Below, one piece after another: positions 42,878 through 51,616 of a stretch of 64,000 bases of DNA (position 1 is the first letter of the stretch; the number at the start of each line of letters is the position of its first letter). Origin of the DNA: Mordavella massiliensis. GTDB lineage: Bacteria > Bacillota > Clostridia > Lachnospirales > Lachnospiraceae. The stretch is from assembly GCF_016901695.1 (NCBI RefSeq), contig NZ_JACJKS010000002.1:1-64000 (forward strand), written 5' to 3'. Both the position numbers and the translations under genes were made by a program. The notes under the pieces were generated by a model. That model did no database searches. It saw only the letters and a list, made by a program, of their open reading frames with translations, and was not told the DNA's origin.

Positions 42878-43978
42878 ATGGAAAAGAAAAGAGCATTTTT
42901 GATCAATATCGGATATTACGGCTTTTTTGTCGTGATCCTTTTTCTTGCAGGGAAGTACCTGCTGCCGGTGCTGATGCCGTTTATCATGGCATTCATCATC
43001 GCTTTCGTGATCCGGCGTCCCGCAGGGGGGCTGGCCAGGGCGTTCAGTCTGCCGAGGAAGCCTTTCACGCTGATACTGCTGATCCTTTTTTACCTGCTTT
43101 TTGCGGGCGTGATCTTCATGGGGGGCGGCAAGGCGTTTTCCGTGATCCGGAATTTTGTGATCGGACTGCCGCGGATGTACCAGACGGACATCCTGCCGCT
43201 TCTGAATGATATCCTGGACTGGGTCAGCGGCAAGCTTGCCAATGCGGACCCCTTCGTTTCTTCGCAGATCGAGCAGAGCCTGCAGGAGTTCGTACAGAAT
43301 ATCGGACAGATGGTGTCCACCCTGTCTGTGAACCTTTTGCGGGCTGTATCCGAATACATTGCAGGGATCCCGTCCGTGCTGATCCGGGTGGTGATCACCA
43401 TCGTCACATCCTTTTACATCTGTGCGGACTATGACCGGATCATGAAGACCATGTGGCGCTACCTGCCGGAATCCGGCAGGCGGATCTGTGTGGACATCCG
43501 GAAATACGGACTGAATATGATCAAGGTCTACATCAAGTCCTATTCCCTGCTGTTCCTGATGACGTTCGCCGAGCTAGCCCTTGGCTTTGTGCTCCTCGGG
43601 ATCCCGTATCCCATGGGCTTTGCCGCAGCGATCGCAGTCTTTGACATCCTGCCCGTGCTGGGAACGGGAGGCGTGCTCCTTCCGTGGGCTGCCGTGCTGG
43701 CGATCATGGGGAATTACTCCCTGGCAGCGGGGATCCTGATCCTCTACATCGTGATCACAGTCATCCGGAACTCTGTGGAGCCGCGCATCGTCGGAAAGCA
43801 GATCGGTCTGCACCCGCTGCTCACCCTGATCGCGCTGTTTACAGGCGTGAGCCTTGCAGGGCTGCCGGGCCTGATCCTGTTCCCCATGGCGCTGATGATC
43901 TTTGTGAATATGGAGAAGAACGGTGCGATACAGATCCGGAAGAAAAAGGGGGTTGAGACGCATGATACGGCTAAATGA
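42878..43978 (+). CDS. ytvI: AI-2E family membrane protein, YtvI-like
   Basis: A 366-residue polytopic membrane protein with about eight hydrophobic segments in the AI-2E transporter/permease (PerM) layout: an N-terminal pair (about residues 8-40), one at 60-85, and a C-terminal bundle including VFDILPVLGTGGVLLPWA (about 250-270), the family's most conserved region. In Bacillus, YtvI is a sporulation membrane protein; the role here is not shown. The start at 42878 follows GGCGGAGG; an upstream frame at 42848 has no site. Its 3' end overlaps the next start by 17 bases. Confidence 0.85.
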   Translation: MEKKRAFLINIGYYGFFVVILFLAGKYLLPVLMPFIMAFIIAFVIRRPAGGLARAFSLPRKPFTLILLILFYLLFAGVIFMGGGKAFSVIRNFVIGLPRMYQTDILPLLNDILDWVSGKLANADPFVSSQIEQSLQEFVQNIGQMVSTLSVNLLRAVSEYIAGIPSVLIRVVITIVTSFYICADYDRIMKTMWRYLPESGRRICVDIRKYGLNMIKVYIKSYSLLFLMTFAELALGFVLLGIPYPMGFAAAIAVFDILPVLGTGGVLLPWAAVLAIMGNYSLAAGILILYIVITVIRNSVEPRIVGKQIGLHPLLTLIALFTGVSLAGLPGLILFPMALMIFVNMEKNGAIQIRKKKGVETHDTAK

Positions 43979-44261
43979 CGCGGCAAAAGACTATCTGAAA
44001 AAGCTGGGATGGAGCGATGTGGTTCTCGGCGTGGAGGAATACACGAGCTGATGTGCGCCTCCGTATAGGGAGATCGTGGTAAGTTTTACCCGGGAAGAGA
44101 AGGAGGACATGGAGGCGAAAGGCTACGTCGCCGGTGAGAGCGAAGTCGGGAAGGTATATTACCCGGCTCAAGGCGTGGAGATCACGGGCGATATCGAGGT
44201 GAACTACGTTGACTATCCATGGCTTACAAGATTTGAAGTAGAAGGAATCCGGCCCCTGTAG
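43962..44261 (+). CDS. Probable small selenoprotein (in-frame TGA at 44049-44051 read as Sec)
   Basis: A 99-residue reading frame starts at ATG 43962, inside the end of ytvI, and runs to TAG 44259-44261 with one in-frame TGA at codon 30. Around it the protein reads EYTS-U-CAPPYREI, a Sec-Cys pair. Both halves look like coding sequence: the downstream half has protein-like composition, and the final stop lies inside the loop of a terminator. Just after the TGA, 44059-44062 pairs with 44069-44072 (CTCC/GGAG) around a GTATAG loop, a possible bacterial SECIS. I recall a family called CC/Se motif (seleno)protein, and HesB-like selenoproteins, of similar length. A frameshifted pseudogene is the main alternative. 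Confidence 0.7.
44053..44078 (+). promoter_or_regulatory. Candidate SECIS hairpin after the TGA
   Basis: Upper stem CTCC (44059-44062) / GGAG (44069-44072) with a 6-base loop GTATAG beginning with G-T, and a weak lower extension 44056-44058 with 44076-44078 leaving a bulge that contains T44074. The loop starts 12 bases after the TGA, slightly nearer than usual. Confidence 0.45.
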
Positions 44262-44276
44262 AGAGGCCGGATTTTT
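44246..44276 (+). terminator. Terminator of the selenoprotein gene
   Basis: Perfect 9-bp stem AATCCGGCC / GGCCGGATT, 10-base loop that contains the TAG stop, then TTTTT. This supports the gene ending exactly here. Confidence 0.82.
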
Positions 44277-44643
44277 ACGTGGATACAATGGTAAAGTAGT
44301 ATTTGCCGTCCCCGACGCTCACGCGGAAGGCGCTGTCGTTCAGGGTGCGCTCCCAGCTGTAGAGGAAGGGGAGGATCTGCGTCACCTCGACCGGGCGCCC
44401 TTCAAACATTTCTTCGCTCTCCACAGTCACCGCATCCGGGGAGAGGCAGAAGAGATAGACCCTGTCCACATCGCTGTCATGGCGGCGCGTAGCCCCCAGA
44501 TCATACTGGGTCTGATATCCGTCCACCTTCATGCGCGTCAGCAGCCCGTCCCTGGCGAAGGCCGTGGGGTTGAACCAGACGATGAGAAGCAGAAGAAGAA
44601 CGAGAAGCACGCCTGCCAGGAGCAGGCCTTTCTTTTTCGCCAT
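44275..44643 (-). CDS. Small membrane-anchored hypothetical protein
   Basis: A 122-residue protein with one hydrophobic N-terminal helix (about residues 7-22, very Leu-rich) after a MAKKKG start, and a soluble part probably outside. There is no lipobox. I do not recognise a domain. The start at 44643 is chosen because GGGAGG lies 8 bases upstream; a GTG at 44652 is an alternative. The gene converges on the selenoprotein terminator and is divergent from udp, from which it shares a compact promoter region. Confidence 0.65.
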   Translation of the reverse strand: MAKKKGLLLAGVLLVLLLLLIVWFNPTAFARDGLLTRMKVDGYQTQYDLGATRRHDSDVDRVYLFCLSPDAVTVESEEMFEGRPVEVTQILPFLYSWERTLNDSAFRVSVGDGKYYFTIVST

Positions 44644-44666
44644 AAAACGCACCTCCCTGTGCTCAA

Positions 44667-44709
44667 AGGATAAAATAAATTTCCCAGTATGTCAAGAAGA
44701 TGCTATACT
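44667..44709. promoter_or_regulatory. Divergent promoters of the small membrane protein gene and udp
   Basis: Reverse: -35 TTGACA (44695-44690) and -10 TATCCT (44672-44667), 17-base spacer. Forward: -35 TTCCCA (44681-44686) and -10 TATACT (44704-44709), 17-base spacer. The two overlap, so binding at one may hinder the other. Confidence 0.55.
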
Positions 44710-44732
44710 TAAGAAAAGAGGAGGCGAGGGCC

Positions 44733-45518
44733 ATGATCAATTATTCGGAAAACGCAGCGAAGCAGTATCACACCCAGGTGGGGGAAGGAGACGTGGGAAG
44801 ATACGTGCTCCTTCCGGGGGACCCGAAGCGGTGCGCAAAGATCGCGCAGTACTTTGACGACCCCGTGCTGATCGCGGACAGCAGGGAGTATGTCACGTAT
44901 ACCGGTTATCTGGACGGGGTGAAGGTGAGTGTCACCTCCACCGGCATCGGCGGCCCGTCAGCCTCCATCGCCATGGAGGAGCTGGTCATGGCCGGCGCGG
45001 ACACTTTTGTGCGGGTCGGCACCTGCGGCGGCATGCAGCTGCAGGTGAAGAGCGGAGACCTCGTGATCGCCACCGGCGCCATCCGCATGGAGGGGACGAG
45101 CCGGGAGTACGCGCCCATCGAATTCCCGGCGGTTCCGGATCTGGGTGTCACGAACGCGCTGGTGGAGGCGGCGGATGCGATTGGATATCCCTGCCATGCG
45201 GGCGTGGTCCAGTGCAAGGACGCCTTCTTCGGCCAGCATGCGCCGGAGACAAAGCCGGTCAGCTATGAACTTTTGCATAAATGGGAGGCCTGGAAGCGGC
45301 TGGGGTGCCTGGCTTCAGAGATGGAGTCGGCGGCGCTCTTTGTGGTGGCCAGCTCCCTTGGCGTGCGCGTGGGTTCCTGCTTCCTTGTCATGGCAAACCA
45401 GGAGCGGGCCCGGGAAGGCCTTGAGAACCCGGTGGTGCACGATACGGACAGCGCGGTGCGCACCGGTGTGGAGGCCGTCCGCAGGCTGATCCGGGCGGAC
45501 CGGGAGAAGGGGGTGTAG
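44733..45518 (+). CDS. udp: Uridine phosphorylase
   Basis: Splits uridine (and often deoxyuridine) into uracil and (deoxy)ribose 1-phosphate. The 261-residue protein is of the PNP/UDP family: LPGDPKR near the N-terminus, GTCGGMQ (phosphate site, about residue 90), and EMESAALF (about 190). The start ATG at 44733 follows GAGGAGGCGAGGG; a frame from 44700 has no fitting site. It opens the salvage operon udp-cdd-deoC, whose products work in sequence. The gap to cdd is 4 bases. Confidence 0.9.
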   Translation: MINYSENAAKQYHTQVGEGDVGRYVLLPGDPKRCAKIAQYFDDPVLIADSREYVTYTGYLDGVKVSVTSTGIGGPSASIAMEELVMAGADTFVRVGTCGGMQLQVKSGDLVIATGAIRMEGTSREYAPIEFPAVPDLGVTNALVEAADAIGYPCHAGVVQCKDAFFGQHAPETKPVSYELLHKWEAWKRLGCLASEMESAALFVVASSLGVRVGSCFLVMANQERAREGLENPVVHDTDSAVRTGVEAVRRLIRADREKGV

Positions 45519-45522
45519 CCGG

Positions 45523-45948
45523 ATGGAAGAGGCGAAGATACAGGAGCTGATCCGGGCAGCCATCCGGCAGAGGGAGGCGGCCTATACGCCTTACTCCCAC
45601 TTCAGAGTGGGAGCGGCCCTGCTTGCAGAGGACGGCCGGATCTATACCGGCTGCAACATCGAGAACGCTGCTTACACACCCACGAACTGCGCGGAGCGGA
45701 CGGCCTTCTTCAAAGCGGTCAGCGAGGGGGAGCGGACGTTTTGCGCCATCTGCATCGTGGGCGGCCCGGAGGGCGGGCCGGCAGACTACACGCCGCCCTG
45801 CGGGGTGTGCCGGCAGGTGATGATGGAGTTCTGTGATCCGGAGAAGTTTCAGATCATCCTGGCCCGGAGCACGGACGAGTACCGCACATACAGGCTGAAG
45901 GATCTTCTGCCCCAGGGCTTTGGCCCGGGCAATCTGGAACAACAGTAA
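45523..45948 (+). CDS. cdd: Cytidine deaminase
   Basis: Converts cytidine and deoxycytidine to uridine and deoxyuridine, feeding the uridine phosphorylase encoded before it. The 141-residue protein has the zinc site in TNCAERTAFF (Cys and catalytic Glu) and the pair in PPCGVCRQ. The NIENAAYTPTNCAERT stretch is diagnostic. The length is that of the short homotetrameric type. Confidence 0.96.
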   Translation: MEEAKIQELIRAAIRQREAAYTPYSHFRVGAALLAEDGRIYTGCNIENAAYTPTNCAERTAFFKAVSEGERTFCAICIVGGPEGGPADYTPPCGVCRQVMMEFCDPEKFQIILARSTDEYRTYRLKDLLPQGFGPGNLEQQ

Positions 45949-45971
45949 GAAAAGAACAGGAGAAGAAAAAG

Positions 45972-46634
45972 ATGGATAAACGAGAGATACTGCGGCATGT
46001 TGACCACACCCTTCTTTCTCAGGACGCTTCCTGGGAGGATATACGGCAGATCCTGGACGACGGCATCCGCTTCGGAACGGCCTCCGTGTGCATCCCACCC
46101 TCCTATGTCAGGCAGGCGGCGGACTATGCGGCGGGGCGGATCCCCATCTGCACAGTGATCGGTTTTCCAAACGGCTACAGCACCACGGCGGTGAAGGCCT
46201 TTGAGGCGGCGGACGCGGTGGAAAACGGAGCATCGGAGATCGACATGGTCATCAACGTGGGCTGGCTGAAGGACGGGAAATACGACGCCCTGACAGAGGA
46301 GATCCGGAAGGTGAACGAAGCGTGCCGGGGAAGGATCCTCAAGGTCATTATCGAGACCTGCCTCCTCACCGAGGAGGAGAAGACGGCCATGTGCAGGATC
46401 GTCACAGAAGCGGGGGCCGGGTATATCAAGACCTCCACCGGCTTTGCCGCGGAGGGCGCCACCTTCGAGGATGTGGAGCTGATGCGGGCCTGTGTGGGGG
46501 AGCATGTGAAGGTGAAGGCGGCGGGCGGGATCCGCTCCTTTGAAGACGCGGAGAAGTTCCTCGCACTTGGCGCTGACCGGCTGGGCACGAGCCGGCTGGT
46601 GAAGCTGATGAAGCAGGAAGAGACATCTGTATAA
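45972..46634 (+). CDS. deoC: Deoxyribose-phosphate aldolase
   Basis: Splits deoxyribose 5-phosphate into acetaldehyde and glyceraldehyde 3-phosphate, ending deoxynucleoside breakdown. The 220-residue TIM-barrel protein has the Schiff-base Lys153 in YIKTSTGF, the second lysine in VKAAGGIR and DHTLL at the N-terminus. It follows cdd by 23 bases. A deoB (phosphopentomutase) gene is not in the window. Confidence 0.96.
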   Translation: MDKREILRHVDHTLLSQDASWEDIRQILDDGIRFGTASVCIPPSYVRQAADYAAGRIPICTVIGFPNGYSTTAVKAFEAADAVENGASEIDMVINVGWLKDGKYDALTEEIRKVNEACRGRILKVIIETCLLTEEEKTAMCRIVTEAGAGYIKTSTGFAAEGATFEDVELMRACVGEHVKVKAAGGIRSFEDAEKFLALGADRLGTSRLVKLMKQEETSV

Positions 46635-46652
46635 GGATAAATTAAAAAAATA

Positions 46653-46694
46653 TTGCATTTTACGGCGAACCATGTATAATTAATCTTGGTTCGC
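46653..46694 (+). promoter_or_regulatory. Promoter with inverted repeat before the XRE-cupin gene
   Basis: -35 TTGCAT at 46653-46658, 16-base spacer, -10 TATAAT at 46675-46680. A perfect inverted repeat, GCGAACCA (46665-46672) and TGGTTCGC (46687-46694), brackets the -10 box. A second -10-like TATAGT is at 46712. The layout suits an operator bound by the regulator encoded next. Confidence 0.65.
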
Positions 46695-46741
46695 TTATTT
46701 TTAACAAAAAGTATAGTATTAGAAAACGGGAGGTGCGGCAA

Positions 46742-47275
46742 TTGGATATTGGAAAGAAGCTGAAGGAGCTCCGGCTACAGAACGACCTGACGCTGGGAGA
46801 CCTGGCATCCAGAAGTGAGCTGACCAAGGGATTTCTCTCCCAGGTGGAGCGCAACCTGACGACGCCGAGCATCGCCACGCTGGAGGATATCCTGGAGGCG
46901 CTCGGGAGCAATCTGTCCGATTTCTTCCACGAGGAGGAAGAGCGGCAGATCGTATTCCCGGTGCAGGACTTCTTTGTGGACGAGCAGGAGGACTACACCA
47001 TCGAGTGGATCGTGCCGAACGCGCAGAAGAACGAGATGGAACCCATTATCCTGACGCTGCACCCCCATAAGAAGAGCTATGTCCTGTCGGCCTATCAGGG
47101 ACAGGAGTTCGGCTATGTACTGAAGGGAAGCGTGACCATCGTACAGGGGGGAAAGAAGTACCGGGTGAAGGCGCACGAGACGTTCTACATGGACGGATCC
47201 AGGAGCCACTACCTGTACAATCACGGCGGCACGGATGCGAAGATCCTTTGGATCACCACGCCGCCCATGTTTTAG
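46742..47275 (+). CDS. XRE-family regulator with cupin domain
   Basis: A 177-residue regulator with a helix-turn-helix at residues 1-60 ([30 protein letters not shown]) and a C-terminal cupin ligand domain (about 105-175), the PuuR-like architecture often found next to polyamine genes. A TTG at 46742 is proposed as start: GGGAGG lies 8 bases upstream, whereas the in-frame GTG at 46733 overlaps that site. It is followed by the pot genes after 13 bases, so it probably controls polyamine transport and its own promoter. Confidence 0.85.
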   Translation: MDIGKKLKELRLQNDLTLGDLASRSELTKGFLSQVERNLTTPSIATLEDILEALGSNLSDFFHEEEERQIVFPVQDFFVDEQEDYTIEWIVPNAQKNEMEPIILTLHPHKKSYVLSAYQGQEFGYVLKGSVTIVQGGKKYRVKAHETFYMDGSRSHYLYNHGGTDAKILWITTPPMF

Positions 47276-47288
47276 GAGGAGAGAGAGG

Positions 47289-48866
47289 ATGGAAGAGAAG
47301 AAGCTGATCGAGTTTCGGAATATTGTGAAGAACTTTGACGGGCAGATTGTCCTGAAAGGGATCAATCTGGATATATATGAGAATGAGTTTGTGACCCTGC
47401 TGGGCCCCAGCGGATGCGGGAAGACGACGCTTCTGCGCATTCTGGGCGGGTTCCTGGACGCGGACGAAGGGTCTGTGATCTTTGACGGGGAGGAGATCAG
47501 CAAGAAGCCTCCCTACGAGCGGGAGCTGAACACGGTGTTCCAGAAGTACGCCCTGTTCCCTCATCTGAGCGTGTATGAGAACATTGCCTTCGGGCTGAAG
47601 ATCAAGAAGATGAGCAAGGACGTCATCGACCAGAAGGTGATGAAGATGTTAAAGCTCATCGGCCTGGAGGGATTTGAGGATAAGAACACCACCCTTTTGT
47701 CCGGCGGGCAGCAGCAGCGGGTGGCCATCGCCCGCGCCCTTGTCAACGAGCCGAAGGTGCTCCTTCTGGACGAGCCCCTGGCGGCCCTGGATCTGAAGCT
47801 CCGCAAAGAGATGCAGTACGAGCTGAAGCGGATCCAGCAGGAGGTAGGCATCACCTTTATCTTTGTCACCCACGATCAGGAGGAGGCCCTGACCATGTCC
47901 GACAAGATCGTGGTCATGAAGAACGGGGAGATCCAGCAGGTGGGGACGCCCCAGGACATCTACAACGAGCCCGCCAACCGGTACGTGGCAAACTTCATCG
48001 GCGAGAGCAACATCATTCCGGCCGTCATGCTGGAAGACTACAAGGTGCGCTTTGACGACATTACCTTTGACTGCGTGGATTTCGGCTTCAAGGAGAAAGA
48101 GCCGGTAGATGTGGTGATCCGGCCGGAGGACATCGACATTGTGGATGTGAAGGACGGCAAGATGACAGGGGAAGTCTTAAGCGTACTCTTCAAGGGTGTC
48201 CACTATGAGATCATGGTGGAGACGGTGCCCGGGACGAGTGTGACCGTGAATATGCGGGTGATCCGGAATCAGGATGTGAAGAGCGAAGACGGAAAAGAAA
48301 TGATCAGCGCCAGCAATTTCTATGTGGATATCGACGATGTGGAGGCGCTGGACGACAAGGAGATCATCGCTCTCTCCAACGCCCAGGCATGGGATCCCGA
48401 GACGGATGAGTACATCTCCATCGCGAAGGTGGAGTACAGTCTGTCGCGGGAGGAGGGGCGGTACCCGGTGACCTTCTCCACATCCGGCGGGACAAGCATT
48501 GAGAGGACCATCTACGTGGTGGATCAGCCCTATGTCAGGAACGAGCGGGCAAATGAGGGCGTCATGGCCTTCAATTTCTTCAAGACGGTGGATGAGATCA
48601 CAGAGTCCCAGGCTCTGGACACTGACCTGAAGACGTGGGCGGGCGCCCAGGGCTGGAAGCTGAGCAACGAGGATGAGTCCGTGGACCTGAGCGTGGACTA
48701 TGATTTTGACCCGGAGAATGTGGCGGAGGGCGTGTACCAGATCACCTTCTCGACCACGGGCCGGGAGTTCAAGATCCATACAACCGATTACACGCAGGAG
48801 GGACAGGAAGTGGGACTTACCTTCTTCCCGGAGGATATCCATGTCATGTCCAGGGAGGTATTTTAG
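47289..48866 (+). CDS. potA: Spermidine/putrescine ABC transporter ATPase with inserted duplicated domain
   Basis: The 525-residue ATPase of a polyamine importer. Walker [10 protein letters not shown] (about residues 38-46), signature LSGGQQQRV, Walker [13 protein letters not shown] and the VTHDQEEA switch are intact. The usual PotA has about 350-380 residues. Here the C-terminal TOBE-like part is interrupted: from about residue 316 to 492 two similar units of about 75 residues are inserted (FYVDIDD...[12 protein letters not shown] and FFKTVDE...[12 protein letters not shown]), before the TOBE tail resumes at [14 protein letters not shown]. The next gene starts directly after the stop. Confidence 0.93.
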   Translation: MEEKKLIEFRNIVKNFDGQIVLKGINLDIYENEFVTLLGPSGCGKTTLLRILGGFLDADEGSVIFDGEEISKKPPYERELNTVFQKYALFPHLSVYENIAFGLKIKKMSKDVIDQKVMKMLKLIGLEGFEDKNTTLLSGGQQQRVAIARALVNEPKVLLLDEPLAALDLKLRKEMQYELKRIQQEVGITFIFVTHDQEEALTMSDKIVVMKNGEIQQVGTPQDIYNEPANRYVANFIGESNIIPAVMLEDYKVRFDDITFDCVDFGFKEKEPVDVVIRPEDIDIVDVKDGKMTGEVLSVLFKGVHYEIMVETVPGTSVTVNMRVIRNQDVKSEDGKEMISASNFYVDIDDVEALDDKEIIALSNAQAWDPETDEYISIAKVEYSLSREEGRYPVTFSTSGGTSIERTIYVVDQPYVRNERANEGVMAFNFFKTVDEITESQALDTDLKTWAGAQGWKLSNEDESVDLSVDYDFDPENVAEGVYQITFSTTGREFKIHTTDYTQEGQEVGLTFFPEDIHVMSREVF

Positions 48867-49709
48867 ATGAGAAGATTTTCAAGGCTGGCAGTGCCTTATA
48901 TTGTGTGGGCGGCATTGATGCTGGTGCTCCCCATGGCGCTGATCGCCCTGTACTCCTTTATGGAGCATGGGAACAGCATCATCTCCTTTTCCTTCACGCT
49001 GGACCACTACATCAAGTTCTTCACAGACCCGGACTTTCTCCTGATCCTGTGGAGATCCCTGGTGATCGCGGTGAAGACGACCATCATCTGCCTTATCCTC
49101 GGGTATCCGGCGGCCTACTTTATCGCCCGGAGCCGGGAAAAAGTGCAGAACATCCTGATCCTGTGCATCACGATCCCCATGTGGATCAACATGCTCGTGC
49201 GCACCTACGCCTGGATCGGGCTTTTAAGCGAGGGCGGCATCATCCAGCGGCTCCTGGGCCTTTTCGGCCTGGGGGACGTGGAGCTCCTCTACACGGAAGG
49301 ATCCTTGCTTCTGGGCATGGTCTATAACTTCCTTCCCTTTATGATCCTGCAGATCCAGACCTCCCTGTCCAAGATGGACAATTCCCTTCTGGAAGCCAGC
49401 GCCGATCTGGGCGCAGGGCCGGTGCAGACATTCGGGAAGGTAACACTGCCGCTGTCGCTGCCGGGTGTGATCAACGGGATCACACTTGTATTCCTGCCGG
49501 CAGTCAGCTCCTTCTTCATTCCGAAACTGCTGGGCGGCGGCCAGTATTTCCTCATCGGAAATATGATCGAGAACCAGTTTATCACAGTGGGAGAGTGGAA
49601 CTTTGGAAGCGCCATCTCCATGATCATGGCGGTCATCATGATGCTGCTTATGATGCTGGTCCGCCGGATTGAGATCCGCAACCAGGGAGGAAAGGGGGAG
49701 AGAGCATGA
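48867..49709 (+). CDS. potB: Spermidine/putrescine ABC transporter permease PotB
   Basis: A 280-residue membrane permease with six hydrophobic segments and the BPD_transp_1 loop around EASADLGAGPVQTFGKVTLPLSLPGV (about residues 175-200). The N-terminus is a short cytoplasmic stretch then a helix at about residues 11-31. It starts on the base after potA's stop and overlaps potC by four bases. Confidence 0.93.
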   Translation: MRRFSRLAVPYIVWAALMLVLPMALIALYSFMEHGNSIISFSFTLDHYIKFFTDPDFLLILWRSLVIAVKTTIICLILGYPAAYFIARSREKVQNILILCITIPMWINMLVRTYAWIGLLSEGGIIQRLLGLFGLGDVELLYTEGSLLLGMVYNFLPFMILQIQTSLSKMDNSLLEASADLGAGPVQTFGKVTLPLSLPGVINGITLVFLPAVSSFFIPKLLGGGQYFLIGNMIENQFITVGEWNFGSAISMIMAVIMMLLMMLVRRIEIRNQGGKGERA

Positions 49710-51601
49710 AAAAGAACAGACGGCCATTCGGGAAGTTCCTGCTGATCGTGCTGATCGCTTTCTTCTATCTTCCCATCCTTTATATGGTAGTATTTTCCTT
49801 CAATGACGGGAAATCGCTGACAAGCTTTACCGGTTTCTCCCTGCGCTGGTACCAGCACATGCTGGAGTCCCAGGACATGATGGCGGCCCTCTACACGACA
49901 TTCAGCGTGGCGATCCTGGCGACGCTGATCTCCACGGTAGTGGGGACGGTGGCGGCCATCGGCCTGTCCAGTTCCAGAAAGATCATCCGCAACATTATGG
50001 AGCAGGTGAACAATCTTCCCATGATGAACCCGGAGATCGTGACAGCCATCGGTTTTATGTTGCTCTTCATCACCTTCAAGGTGGAGAAAGGCTATATGAC
50101 CATGCTGCTGGCGCACATCGCCTTCTGCATCCCCTATGTGATGCTCTCCGTCATGCCAAAGATCCGGTCCCTGGATCCAAACCTGGCGGACGCGGCCATG
50201 GATCTGGGCGCCACGCCCTTCCGGGCCCTTACAAAGGTGATCGTGCCTCAGATCACACCGGGCATCGTGTCCGGCGCCCTCATTGCCTTTACTATGTCCG
50301 TAGATGACTTCATCATCTCCTACTTTGTGACCGGGCGGGGCGTAAAGAACTTAAGTATCGTGGTCTATACCATGAGCAAGCGGGTCAACCCGAGCATCAA
50401 CGCCATCTCCACCCTGGTGGTGGTGATCATCACCGTTGTCCTTGTGCTCATCAACGTGGCGCCTGCTCTGGCGGCAAAGCAAAGCAGGACGGCGGAGATC
50501 CGCAGGAAACGGCGCATGATACCGGCCCTGGCCGTGTGCGCAGCCCTTGTGGCCGGGATCGCGTTTGTACAGGCAGGCAGGGGCACAGGCGCCCAGAGAC
50601 CCTTCGAGGGGCAGACGCTCCACATCTACAACTGGGGCGAGTACACAGGCGAGAATATCATCCCGGATTTTGAGGAGGAGACGGGCGCCACGGTAGTGAT
50701 GGAGAACTTTGATTCCAACGAGCAGATGTACATCAAGGTGGCGAACGGGGAGTCCTTCGACCTGCTTGTGCCGAGCGACTATATGATCCAGCGCCTGATC
50801 GAGGAGGATTACCTGCAGAAGCTGGACAAATCAAAGCTGGACTGCTTTGACAAGCTGAATGACGCGGTGCTGGGCCTTCCCTACGACCCGGAAAACGACT
50901 ACTCCGTCCCCTATTTCTGGGGCACGGTGGGCATCGTGTACGACAAGACAAAGGTAGATCCGGAGGATCTGGAAAAAGAAGGCTACAATATCTTCCTGAA
51001 TGAAACGTACAAAGGAGATGTCTACCTCTATGACTCTGAGCGGGATTCCTTCATGATGGCCTTAAAGGCTCTCGGCTATTCCATGAACACGGAGAATGAA
51101 GCCGAGCTTCAGGAGGCCTACGACTGGCTTGTGCAGTGCGTGGAGACGATGGATACGGAGATCGTCACGGACGAGATCATCGACAATATGGCGCAGGGAA
51201 GGAAAGCCCTGGGGCTCATCTATTCAGGAGACGCCACCTATGTGATGGCGGAGAATGAGGACATGGGCTACTACATGCCGGAAACCGGGACAAACCTCTG
51301 GTCCGATGCCATGGTCATTCCGAAGAACGCAAAGAACCCGGAGCTGGCCCACGCCTTCATCAACTTTGCCAGCGACTATGACGGGGCGTATGATAACTCC
51401 AGCTATGTCGGCTACACTTCCTCCAATGTGGAGGTCATGGAGGACCTCTCCGGCGAGGGAGGCGATTACGAGGGCATCAACGCCTACATTCCAAGAACGG
51501 ACAATGAAAACGACGAAGTATTCGTGTATAATGAGGATACAAAGAAGATCATCAGCGACCTGTGGAGCCGTGTGAAGATCGCGGCGAGCAACGCTGGGTA
51601 A
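49706..51601 (+). CDS. potCD: Fused polyamine permease and binding protein (PotC-PotD)
   Basis: A 631-residue fusion. Residues 1-265 form PotC: six hydrophobic segments and the DAAMDLGATPFRALTKV loop. A further helix (about residues 270-290) then anchors the following domain outside the membrane. From about residue 300 the PotD binding domain begins (HIYNWGEYTGENIIPDFEEETG), with the polyamine-site-like VPSDYMIQ, YFWGTVGIVYD and YSGDATY segments. The tether replaces a lipoprotein anchor. The four-base overlap with potB couples translation. Such fusions occur in Firmicutes. Confidence 0.93.
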   Translation: MKKNRRPFGKFLLIVLIAFFYLPILYMVVFSFNDGKSLTSFTGFSLRWYQHMLESQDMMAALYTTFSVAILATLISTVVGTVAAIGLSSSRKIIRNIMEQVNNLPMMNPEIVTAIGFMLLFITFKVEKGYMTMLLAHIAFCIPYVMLSVMPKIRSLDPNLADAAMDLGATPFRALTKVIVPQITPGIVSGALIAFTMSVDDFIISYFVTGRGVKNLSIVVYTMSKRVNPSINAISTLVVVIITVVLVLINVAPALAAKQSRTAEIRRKRRMIPALAVCAALVAGIAFVQAGRGTGAQRPFEGQTLHIYNWGEYTGENIIPDFEEETGATVVMENFDSNEQMYIKVANGESFDLLVPSDYMIQRLIEEDYLQKLDKSKLDCFDKLNDAVLGLPYDPENDYSVPYFWGTVGIVYDKTKVDPEDLEKEGYNIFLNETYKGDVYLYDSERDSFMMALKALGYSMNTENEAELQEAYDWLVQCVETMDTEIVTDEIIDNMAQGRKALGLIYSGDATYVMAENEDMGYYMPETGTNLWSDAMVIPKNAKNPELAHAFINFASDYDGAYDNSSYVGYTSSNVEVMEDLSGEGGDYEGINAYIPRTDNENDEVFVYNEDTKKIISDLWSRVKIAASNAG

Positions 51602-51616
51602 AAGGAGTGGTTTTAG

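Noticed and set aside
44076-44261. Separate 61-codon gene starting at GTG 44076
   Set aside because: It is in the same frame as ATG 43962, has no ribosome site of its own, and is better explained as the part after a read-through TGA.
43971-44288. Reverse-strand 105-codon frame over the selenoprotein gene, as an alternative explanation of the region
   Set aside because: It has no ribosome site, runs through the terminator stem, and shows no family features, whereas the forward frame has a start, a terminator and a Sec-Cys motif.
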